64,000 nt of DNA from Branchiostoma floridae (Eukaryota; Chordata; Leptocardii; Amphioxiformes; Branchiostomatidae), in the NCBI RefSeq assembly GCF_000003815.2, contig NC_049982.1, positions 6,927,283-6,991,282 on the forward strand, written 5' to 3'. The position numbers and the translations under genes were made by a program. The notes below the pieces were generated by a model, which had not been told where the DNA came from, ran no database searches, and saw only the letters and a list, made by a program, of their open reading frames with translations. Each line of letters begins with the position of its first letter. Positions within the stretch are counted from its first letter, which is position 1. Shown here one piece after another: positions 47,500 to 58,270 of this stretch.

Positions 47500-50400
47500 A
47501 TGGAGTCTGAGAACGCGCCTCCTCCATCAACTGTGAGTACACATGTCCTAATTGTGACTTACATATCATTGATAATTATTTTATTGCAAGTTGTTGCCCG
47601 AGGGCTAGTTGCAAGTGAAAACTGACAGGCAAACAATGGTAAGCAACTACTCTAGTCTTTAAGTCTAACGCTAAACTGTATCTTATCGGGTTCGACTTCT
47701 CTTTTCTGGGACAGTAGAAGACGAGTGAGCCCACCTTTTCCTTTAGTATGTGGGTTTTGTAGAGTAGTTCTCTTTCTGTCAGTCTGTAAGAGTGAGAGAA
47801 TTTAGTTGGACTTAACTGGCCTCTTTAAAGGGCTCTTTTCTTTCTTGATCATATAAATGGCTCTTTTCTTTCTTGATCATAAAAGAGACAGGTTGAAATG
47901 AAATGTCTTCGTCTTCTACCATATCCAACATACAATATTTACAACTTCTTTTGCACTCAGGTAACTTCCTATATCACTGCACCCATTTTATCATTTATAA
48001 TTTACTTCTTCATCCGTAGAGACCACCGATTTTCCTAAGATTTTAATCAGTTGATTTCGTTAGTTTTATTCTGTAACTGTATGGTCTGCATGCGCAAGAC
48101 AAAAGGTGGACAAATCAAAGAATGTTGTAAGATATGTCACATTTGGCCGAAGATGAACACAAAATAACAGTAAAGAAACTTGCGGCGGCCATCGAGTGCG
48201 TAAACGTACTAATCCTACGTTTCAAATGGTTCATAGCAGTTTTGGAAGATTTTTTACTTTTGATCAGACAACTACTTTGCCTAACTCCTACCCATCAAAC
48301 TTTTATTGAAATTGCAACTTGCCGATATAAAAAGGTTTTGCATGGCGTGGTGCGTATCAGATATGTTTTACCTTTAATTTTGTATTGCCCCTTATTCATG
48401 ATTCCAGCCTGTGATTTGATGGGCTGACCAAAAAAAATCAGACAATTACTTTGCCGAACTCCCACTCATCAAAGTTTGAAAATCTGTCACAAAATCATCC
48501 ACCCAACAGCTGGCCTGTCCGAAAACCCAAACAATTGGTAGGTTAAGTAAGTATCGCCTGGTTGCATTTCTGCACAATTCAAGGCATCAAAACATATCAC
48601 GATATAACTAACCAGCAATATTTACGACTTTTCATTAAAAGAATATAAGAAAACTGATTAGTGTATTGATTAAATCTTATAGTAGAAAGATTAATCTGGC
48701 TTTCATACAAAAAAAAAGAAATTAAAAAAGTCATATCACTAGAGAAATAAGATTGGTTGGGACTAAAAGTGTGTCAGACAACCGGTTAACCGCAATTATT
48801 AAAATTGTCTGTATGAACAAAGACCCAATAGTTCTGAAATTTCAACCATATATATTTTCTAGTGAAAGTCCATTTTATTAGGAATTCATATTTTTGGAAG
48901 ACTGGATAAGGAACAACAATAGCGAGTGCATTGCAAAACAAAGAAAACAATTGGGTACGTTTTAAACACTGTAGTAAATGGTGGAGAAAGTCAGACAATG
49001 TCTCGCACAGAATTAGTCTGTATGATTCTTTGAAATGTTTCAATAATCACTCTTCTAGCCTGTTGGTATTTTGTTCATATCGTTCAGTGGTGTATGGTTT
49101 CACAAACCGTAAAATTACGAAATCTGATAAAAGTATCACCCCTTCCCATAACACCACGCATACACCAATACCATGCACCAATGTTGATATTACAGCAGAT
49201 CGATCCCGTGGCATCAGTCGGGATGACGCCAGAAAATTTGAATACCGAGGCTGCAAAACTCGTCTTTAGCCAGGCTGAAAATGATGAGGGTCCGCTCACC
49301 CAGTCCGATGCTTCTAGACATGAGATAGATGAAGACAACGACATTGATCATGAGGACATTCTTACAGAAAGTGGGGCTGCAGCTAGGATGGAACCGACTA
49401 TCTATATCAAGTATGGTGACACCTACATTTTGCCATCCGAAATTTCTCACACGTGCCAGGATCACATGGCGTGCGGGACGACAGACACGGAAGAGACAGA
49501 AAAGAAGACACCCAATGGAGATGAGAATACATATTCAAACGGCAACAATGGTATCTCAGGTCAACCGATAGGTCCTGGAGCATCCGACAACGATGATGGC
49601 TGTGTGGAAGATGGCCAAAACGTTCAACATCACCAAAATATACTGTATCCACATGCGTCATGCTCGCAAAGAGACCAAGTCCAGAATCATATTTACTTGC
49701 AAAATGCCTTGAATTCCATTTCGATAAACACTGAAAACCCCAATCTGATCTACGCACAAAACGCTCTAAACAGTGACCCGCTGAACCAACCAAATGTCTG
49801 CAACCCTAATCCGATGTACGCCCCAAATGGAAACCCTGAACTTGAATTACCTTCATCAGACTCAGATGTAACTGCCACATCAACAGGGACTTCCGCATGG
49901 GATGGAACTGTTACATCAGCAGGGGCTGTTACATCACCAGGGACTGTTACATCATCAGAAACTGTGAAATAAAGATTATTGAAGATCCCGCCTCTGATGC
50001 GACAGCCCTGGTAGCTACAGGCGGATTGGCAGAAGGAAGCCATGGCCAGGAAACTGAAACAGAGGAAACTTCTTCCAGTCAAGCAGACATTGGTGATATC
50101 AAGCCATATGCTGTGAGGTATCAGACAGATGATGATGTGGCTAGTACAAAGAGAAATGAAACCAGGAACAGACAAATGCAAGATGCCAACTGTCGTAATA
50201 TTGACAAAATTGAACCATATGCCGTTAGATATAGCGACGATGATAACGTGCTAGCTGAAGGAAATGTAGCCGAGCAAGACCAAATGCAAGATGCCAGCTG
50301 TGGCAATGTGGGCATTGAACCGTATGCTGTTAGATACGGGGAAGATGATGACCTGCCAACGGAAAGAAACACAACCGAGGGCAAACAGACACAAGATATC

Positions 50401-53400
50401 AGCCCTGACAATGTCAACATTCAACCGTACGCTGTTGCATACATGGATCAGGATGAAGTAACTGACATTTCAGCAGGATGTAGCTCCTCCGGGGATGCAA
50501 CCAATGCATCTGCCTGGCAGGGGAGCAGCAATGGTGTGCGTGACGATAGAAATGAGCCAAACGGTCCCCAACAGCACATTTGTGGTAAGGTAGTCTATTT
50601 TTATGTAGACTGCTGTCAAAATTGTTTTGCTGTTTTGTTGCATGCTACATGACCTTTAAAATGATTGACAATATTTGACGAATGTTTACACGTGCAACAT
50701 TATTGTTATCAATGATTCGAAAGCAGAATTTTCATACAAAATAATTTTCATACAAAATACCTGCTTCCAAATGTCATGATTTCATTAAAAAATCATACTT
50801 TTAGTAATTATTTCTACAGTCATTTTGTCGTGGCTAAGCAAAATTCCTTATTGTATGCCTTATTCGATTACAGTTATCTACTGTCCTCATTTCTTATCAT
50901 TTCAATGAGGGTTTCTCCTTTAGCTGGTGTTAAGGTATTATAAAATATTTTTCCAGGATGTCGATATCGCTGGGAGCGCGATGTTATCCTAACAACCATC
51001 GCCCTGCTGTTTTTGATCATCGGCGGAAGCTTGATAGGGGTATTCTTTTATACCGGCACGCGGGACACTCAACAGGTGCGCTATTTACTTTTCAGTTTGG
51101 GCGCTTGCTAGGTATGATGTTCTGTGACTGCAATGTTCCTTTCCATGCTCTCCTCTGGACCAGAAAAACTCAGCGGACCGGATTTTGGACCGATAAGAAA
51201 ATGCACAGATTATATCGGCAGGCGTCCACACGTTTGGGGGCTTTTGGGGGGGCCAAGAAAATAGTGAAGTTAGATAGAGAGTAGAGATTGTATTCAGTTC
51301 TACCGAATTTCTACAGTCAAACGTACAGACTGAGGCAGTTAGCCTTGCTTACATGAAGGTAGGATCTTTAAACGCCAGTGAGAGTTGGACACTTTACCAA
51401 ACAGATGCCTTTGTACCCAAATGGACCATTGTTTTAGTATCGCTAATTCAGAAGTTTTCAAAGACAATTAGGTTCAGGATCAGGTCCGGACCTAGACCTG
51501 ATCCTAGCACCGGTTCCCCATAACGGTTGTTTTCACGCATTTTACCGCTTACCGGTCCCTTGACCGGGGGTGGTCGTGGGGGCGCTTTGCTGCTGAGCAC
51601 ACTGCCTCCCTCCATCTCTGCCTGTCGTGTACCAGCGCTTGGGTGCTGGCAAGAGGCAGGCCGGTCCATTCCTTAACATTATCATCCCACTTTTTTCCTC
51701 TGTCTTCCTTCTCTTCTGACGCATTTTACGGTGGATCAATTAATCAACGACATCATTTCATTTCAACAGACAACGACATTCACACCAAGCCATGTGTCAG
51801 ATCACCCTGGATGCTGTAGTTCTGGAACGACAACAATTCCCGGTCCGACATTCAAGGTATGATAAAATGATTTGTAAAAGTTTCTCTGCTTTGTAGCCAT
51901 ATTCCCAGTCTTCAGTCGGCTACTGTAATCACTGATTACAAAAGGTAATTTTTTTACCTCCATGAAATGTCATGGAGGTTATATTTACCTCCGTGAAATG
52001 TCATGGAGGTTATATTTTACCCCGTGTTTGTCTGTGTGTCTGTCTGTGTGTGTGTGTGTGTAAACAAGATAACTCAAGAACGGCTTGGTGGATTGGTTTC
52101 ATACTTGGTGTGTTGGTAGGGTGTGATGAAAGCTGGAAATGATTAGATTTTGGGCCCCCTAGCGGCTTACCTTGGTACTGCACCGCAACTTCCGGGTTTG
52201 CTATCTCGTGTTCTGAGCAAGCTATGGTCACGATTTTGGGGTGTAAGATAGCTCTTGTGCTCAGGAATAAGTGACATAAGTTTGGGCCCCCTAGCGTCTA
52301 GTTTTGGGAAAGCAGAGGCATTTTTGTCAAAAACTTCTGAAGACGATAACTCAAGAAGGGAACAACGGATTTTCATCATTTTTGGTCTGTAGGTACCTTA
52401 GACAATGTTTTACAAGATAAGATACTAATTATGGAAAACAAAAGTACATTTGCATAATTAATGAGAATATTCAATCATAGCAGTTTTTCAATGTATCTCT
52501 AGTTCGAAACATGCTATGGCCTTGACATTTTGGTGGTAGATAGCTTTCGGTGTCATGACAAAGTGGGGCAAGTTTCAGCCCCCTAACATTTAATTGTGGA
52601 ACTGCAGGGGTGTTTTTGTCAAGACACTCCAAAGAGGATAACTACAGACAGGAACGACAGATTGCCTGCATTTTAGGCATGCGGGTAGCTTAGGCAAAGA
52701 AGTTCATAATGATATACATGTTATGCAGATGAGGACTTAATTTGCATAATTAATCAGGAAATTGTATAGTTCCATTGTTTTCAATAACTGGACCTCAATA
52801 CATGTAACACATGTTAATTATAATAGGTGGAATATAAGCAGATACCAAATATGGTAATGAGGAACTTATTTGCATAATTTATGTAAAAATTGCAAAACCA
52901 CTTTATGATTAATAATGGGAATTTTATAACTGACATGTGTACGTTAGTCAATGATGAACAACACCATGCATAAATTATGTTAATGTGTTAGTCAATTGCA
53001 TGAAATTTACGAAAGCTCTAAATTTTCATGGAGGTATGAGGTCGCCGAACTCTAGTTTACCCTGCGTTTGTGTGTCTGTCTGTGTGTGTGTCTGTCTGTG
53101 TAAACAAGATAACTCAAGAACGGCTGGGTGGATTGGTTTCATACTTGGTGTGTTGGTAGTGTGTGATAAAAGCTGGAAATGATTAGATTTTGAGCCCCCT
53201 AGCGGCTCCCCTTGGTACTGCAGCGCAACTTCCGGTTTTGCTATCTCGGTGTTCTGAACATGCTATGGTCACGATTTTTGAGTGTTAGATAGCTCGTGTG
53301 CTCAGGAAGAAATGACATAAGTTTGGGCCCCCTAGTGTCTAGTTTTGGGATAGCAGGGGCATTTTTGTCAAAAACTTCTGAAGAGGATAACTCAAGAAGG

Positions 53401-56018
53401 GAACAACGGATTGTCATGATTTTTGGTATGTAGGTACCTTAGACAATGTTGTACACGATAAAATACTAATTATGCAAAATAGGAATACATTTGCATAATT
53501 AATGAGAATATTCTATAATAGCAGTTTTTCAATGTATCTCTTGTTTCAGACATGCTATGGTCTTGACATTTAGGTGGTAGGTAGCTTTTATTGCCATGAC
53601 AAATTGGATCAAGTTTCAGCTCCCTAACATTTAATTGTGGAACTGCAGGGGCATTTTTGTCAAAACACTCCAAAGAGGATAACTGCAGAAAGGAACGACG
53701 GATTGGCATCATTTTAGGCATGCAGGTAGCCTGGGCAAAGGTGTTCATAATGATATGCATCTTATGCAAATAAGGACTTAATGTGCATAATTAATGAGGA
53801 AATTGTATAATTCCATTGTTTGCAATAACTGGACTTCGATAAATGTAACACTTGTTAATTATAATCGGTGGAACATATGCAGATAACAAATATGCAAATG
53901 AGGAACTTATTTGCATAAGTTATGCAAAAATTGCAAAACCACTTTATAATTAATAATGGGAATTTTATAGTTGTGACATGTGTACGTTAGTCAATGATGA
54001 ACAACACCATGCATAAATTATGTTAATTTGTTAGTCAATTGCATGAAATTTACGAAAGCTCTAAAATTTCATGGAGGTATGAGGTCGCCGAACTCTAGTT
54101 ATTATATGATATTCATCAAACCGCTCATACCGCTATTTTGAAGTTCCACAGCTAAAGCTATTTCTTACCCATTTGAACGTATGCACTATCCGGGATGTAC
54201 GAAATGAATGTGGGGTCCTGTGGCGCATTCCGCAGGTCGTTAGATTCATAATCCGTTGAAAATGAGTACCTAGGCTTTGCTTATGGCCGTCCTCCGGATA
54301 AAACGTTAAATGGACGTCCCGTGTTTGAGGACAGCCAATCCTAGAGCACGTTAAAGTACACACCGCACTTAACGTAAAGAGTAGCGTTCCTTCCCGGTGT
54401 AAGTGGTTCAAAATCTACAGTCCGGATCCTTTGGTCACATCTGGGCCAATTGAAATAAAGCGTTTTGAGGTTACCACAGTTAGCGTCGAATGGCAGCTGC
54501 TTAAGACGCCTAAGATTTAACCCCGCTGTTTCAAGCTCCTCACAATTCCTGGCTGTGAAGAGAGAGTAGCCTCTAATCCAATAACAAAACATGTCACTGA
54601 ACGATTTCCCAAAATGAGTTAGGGTCAAAGGATTATTCATTTATGTGTATATTTTTGTGATATACATGTATGCATGTAGAAAATGTTAAAAGAAGCCCGT
54701 TGATACTCTGTTACAGGTAACGACTGCCAAATTGAATACATTCTTCGAGGAAACAGCACCAACGCTGTTGTCAAACATCACTCGGGGTAACGTTTTGAGT
54801 ATACATGTATATATGTATGTATGTTTTGGGAAAAAAAGGGTGGGAACTAACGTTTATCAACTGTGAAAATTTGATGTCTTCTGTTATTTATCATCATGCT
54901 AAGAGGACTATTAACTTTTTGCAGTATTCAAAAATATTAGTTTTTATATTTTTCTTCTGTACTCTTTTATGACCCTAACTCTTACAGGAAATACACCAAA
55001 AATATGTTCGATGATTTTCAAAAAAACTAAGTGTTTTTATTACTGCCAGTCTACCTTATAAATTGTGTCATATACTAAATTTAGCTACAAGACGCGGTTT
55101 TAGCGCGTTTTAGTTAAACATGCGAAAGACCAAATTCTAATCATCAAAGACGGTACTTCCGTTAAATTGTAACTGTTCACTGCAGGTCCTTGCGATGGAA
55201 ATGAGAAATCTGAGAGGATCATTTTTGGTGGATTGGGAACAGAACCAGGGAAATTTAAACGAGCCCGTGGAGTGTCAGTTTCTGGTGACAACGTTAACGA
55301 GATTTTTGTGGCTGATTACTTCAACACACGAACCCAAGTCCACACCATGTGCGGGGTCTACCTCCGCCTCTTCCGAACTGTCCTCCCGGGTAAAAAGGTG
55401 AAGACCATGCAGCCCAGCGATGTCGCCATTGATGGAGAGGGGCATTTGTGGGTAGTGGGACGGAGGAGAAATGGCGATGCACATGTGGTGCAGTACAGTC
55501 GTGGCGGACAGCCTTTGTCCAAATTTGATTTAATCGGTGAAAAAGTATTACCCGACGCCGACATTGCAGTGGACGTGTCCAACCACAAAGTCATCGTGAC
55601 CATCAGGGATGGAATGTTGGTGTTCCAACCTAACGGATCGTTACATCTGAGATTCGGAAAGAAACGAGATTTCTCCACGTCAAGCGTAACAACAGACAGC
55701 GAGGGAAACATTCTCGTCACGGTAAAGCCGAACAGAATCCAGGTGTACAATAGCCATGGTAGAAGGTTATTCACAGCTAGGGTACGTGGAGGACGACAAG
55801 GTCGTTCCCGAGGAATTTCCTTGGACAGTTCTGGTCGTATTGTTGTGGCGAACGCGCTACCAGGGCGAGTTGAGATGTATACAAGCCGCGGGGACTTTGT
55901 CCGCACCCTCGCGAACATTGCGCAACCTTGGGGCGTTGCCATGGGACGTGACGGACAGTTGGTGGTAACTAGCCTAAAGGGCGATACTGTCACCATCTTT
56001 CCACGCCAAGTGATATAG
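47500..56018 (+). CDS. Putative type II membrane protein: Tyr-rich repeats, helix, NHL-like propeller
   Basis: Proposed exons: 47500-47532 (ATG; tentative), 49196-50584, 50957-51075, 51770-51856, 54717-54786, 55186-56018 (TAG). Exon phases agree except for one break inside the big exon: the upstream frame stops at 49970-49972, and the downstream frame carries on to 50584. The N-terminal part (about 470 residues) is acidic, Asn/Thr-rich and has many tyrosines, including NxIYxQNALN-type repeats (about 49690-49830) and four IxPYAVxY repeats. Exon 50957-51075 encodes RYRWERD followed by a 20-residue hydrophobic helix; positive residues on the N-side argue for a cytoplasmic N-terminus. A Ser/Thr-rich stalk with an NIT sequon follows. 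The last exon encodes about 275 residues with NHL-like blades (GVSVSGDNVNEIFVADYFN, DVAIDGEGHLWVVG, SVTTDSEGNILVT, GISLDSSGRIVVAN, GVAMGRDGQLVVTS). No RING or B-box is visible, so this is not a TRIM protein. Function unknown; a receptor or adhesion role is inference. AATAAA at 56920. Confidence 0.75.
50098..50445 (+). repeat. Four coding repeats with IxPYAVxY core
   Basis: The cores start at 50098, 50209, 50314 and 50419 (spacings 111, 105 and 105 bp, i.e. 37, 35 and 35 residues), all in one frame. Each core is followed by an acidic stretch such as DDD; the second and third are preceded by a (C)xN(I/V) segment. They belong to the predicted cytoplasmic part of the NHL protein. Conserved paired tyrosines beside acidic residues suggest phosphorylation docking, which is inference. 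Confidence 0.85.
51955..54101. mobile_element. Tandem pair of about 1.04-kb non-coding repeat units
   Basis: Two direct copies offset by 1040 bp (for example TAAACAAGATAACTCAAGAA at 52061 and 53101), each ending TCATGGAGGTATGAGGTCGC. The left boundary has ACCTCCATGAAAT facing ATTTCATGGAGGT at the right, a 13-bp inverted terminus. Each unit holds internal sub-repeats around GATAACTC-AGAA and ATTTGCATAATTAATGAG. Open frames inside are repeat artefacts. Confidence 0.75.
54150..54640 (-). pseudogene. Probable leucine-rich-repeat receptor fragment
   Basis: Minus-strand translation from 54640 reads an LRR-like stretch (LETAGLNLRRLKQLPFD, CGNLKTLYFNW) ending near 54365. After a SINE-like insertion, another frame at about 54280-54150 gives YSFSTDYESNDLRNAPQDP and ISYIPDSAY, coding-like sequence with no start, broken by stops and a frame change. 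It lies in an intron of the NHL gene on the opposite strand. The LRR assignment rests on one repeat, so it is tentative. Confidence 0.4.
54275..54362 (+). mobile_element. SINE-tail-like fragment
   Basis: CGTTAAATGGACGTCCCGTG then TTTGAGGACAGCC and GCACGTTAAAG. The GTCCCGTGTTTGAGGA block also occurs at 14705. Similar blocks are common in invertebrate SINE tails (from memory). Confidence 0.45.
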
Positions 56019-56130
56019 AAATCAGGCAACCAAAGGTCCTCTATGATTTCAGTAGTAGGTATTTCCCTAGCTCTTTTTGATATTAAGCGCATTATGAACA
56101 GTGGACCACGGCCAAACGTCCCGTCCTAAC

Positions 56131-56368
56131 ATCCCTGTCACATTTGGCGAAAATCGATCGGACGACGTCGACGATTCTGCGGCAATCGCCCGAGCCTCGC
56201 TTATAATAATAACTTTATTACACAACAATTATACAAGGTACAAAGTATGGCTTATATGTGACAGGGACGGTTTTCAGGTGAAAAATGACGCGCAACCCTC
56301 TGTCGATCTTAAATACGGCCGATCTTCCAGCGATACACCCGAAGATCGTGGATAATGTGACAGGGGTA
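56131..56368. mobile_element. Possible MITE after the NHL gene
   Basis: ATCCCTGTCACATT at the left and AATGTGACAGGGGT at the right face each other over about 240 bp; a third copy of TGTGACAGGGA lies inside. No ORF. Confidence 0.45.
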
Positions 56369-57680
56369 TAAGAACTGGGACCCTTTCCGGTAGCGTGCAT
56401 GTCGGGAGAGCGACAAAGATGGAATCAAACTCACTGCTACCAGTCCCAGGTAGGACGGCTTACCACTGGACTACTCACGTTACCTGGCATCAGGCATTCT
56501 GTAAGGGAAAATAAACTGTACCCTAAGCTTTCAGTCAATATTATCTTTTTTTTAAATCTCCTAAGATGTGTGCGTTTTTAATGCATTTAAACATTATGTT
56601 GTATTGGAATGTTGCTGTTGCATTGACATGTTGCTGTATGTATATTTCTTTCCATACAACATTGAAGCAAACAACACTGTTGGAACAACATTGATAAACA
56701 ATTCCATAGACGCCAAAAGGCACAGATACTGTTTCATAATCATCTCTACACAAGTTTGCTTTGATAGCAACTTCCAGAAGTTTTTCGATTATTCTTTCTT
56801 GTGAGATGATGTAGTAGATATGCACATTTTTAACTTTGAATCAGTTTAAAAACATAATCAACTCCTCTAAAATCTATCATTTTTCTGAAACCTGCTAGTT
56901 TCACTTTTTTTAAGTCCCCAATAAAGTTATACTTTTGTTGTGAAGAGTTTCAAGAGATGATAGTGACGTAATGGTCTTTATTTATGATAGTGATATATAT
57001 CAGCCAGTCTTCGGTTAAAGTTATTGGAAATGTCATATTTCTGATTTTGTTTTAATCAAAACAAATAGATACAATTAAAGACAATTCTAGAAAGTCTGAA
57101 GTCCTAGGCTTTCTTAATTTTGCACAGTGATCTGTCAAAAACTGCAGCGTGTTTGGAAAACACTGCTGTGCACACATATAACGGTATGTGCCCTGCAACT
57201 AGAAAGCTTATTCATGGAGGAGTCATGGTTGAGCCCTACATGATGCTACTTCGCATGCAAGGAAAAAAATCCTGAAATTCCTGTACAATTCTGGGACTTA
57301 AATCTTAATCCAATCAGGCGCATACAAAACTGTTAGGCTCGCCCATGAGGCGTCGCCAAAAATATACACAACGAAACACAAACAAGACCATTGAATTACT
57401 TAATAAATCGATCAATGATACATCAAAAGCAAAGCAATGTCATAAAACATATGTGGTGTTGCGGGGACACGTGGCAAAACTCAACGTGTTTGATCCTGTC
57501 ATGTCACCTATGTTGTGCCTTTCGGAAACAAGACTTGCATCACTTCACTAAGGTGGAAACAAGAACCTAGTTGCAGTTAGGGACGTCGCCTGGATAGAAC
57601 GTTGAATAAGGATCGTGCCATAATGATCAGCATGGGCAACAGGGACATTATGATACATTGCTTGCTTTTTTCGGAGGTTA

Positions 57681-58213
57681 GGCCACAGCAAGTAAATTTT
57701 ATGGATGACATCAGCGCGCGCATTCATTTTTGCCTAATTTCAGAAGAAAACAAGATTTTTTTTCTTCTGTAGGGATGGTAAACATGACGATAACGTACCA
57801 AAATGAGCAAATATGTTGTGTTGAAGCTTAAAGATTGTACTTGTAGAAGTGACACTTGCGAGGTACCAGGACTGTAGTTGTAGAAGTAAAACTTATCGGA
57901 TAGTTGTAAAAGTGACACCAATATGGAAGCCATGCCACTCAGTGTGGTTACCAACTTTGTTGGTGATGCCAGTCTACCACAATAGTGTCACTTTTACCAC
58001 ACCAGTTCATGTCTTGAATACAGGAATGAATGCCTTATTGGCTCTGATACCATGTTTTGTCACTTTTATTCTTGTTACAACATTCATCACAACTTCATAA
58101 GACCTATTTTTGAAAATTTAGCCATCTTGTTTTTTTCGCCCATCTTGTTTTTTTTTTGCCCTATCGCACTATTTTTGCAGTCTGTCATCCATAAAATTTA
58201 CTTACTGTGGCCT
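57681..58213. mobile_element. Inverted-repeat element with 30-bp arms
   Basis: GGCCACAGCAAGTAAATTTT followed by ATGGATGACA at 57681-57710 is mirrored at 58184-58213. Spacer about 470 bp, with GTGACAC(T/C) words in both orientations. Confidence 0.65.
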
Positions 58214-58270
58214 TACTGTAACAGTTGTTACAATTGCTATTTTCAAACAATTCTATTTCATCAGCCCAAT

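Larger units (their letters stand above)
56019..58270. other. Spacer between NHL gene and second dehydrogenase
   Basis: Converging 3' UTRs; no coding sequence recognised. Contains the possible MITE at 56131, AATAAA at 56920 and an inverted-repeat element (57681-58213). Confidence 0.6.

Noticed and set aside
52021-53769. Two similar ORFs with FDKNA motifs suggesting a small gene family
   Set aside because: They are the same repeat unit translated twice; no start context or other coding sign.
55358-56092. 244-codon minus-strand ORF
   Set aside because: Shadow of the NHL exon on the opposite strand.
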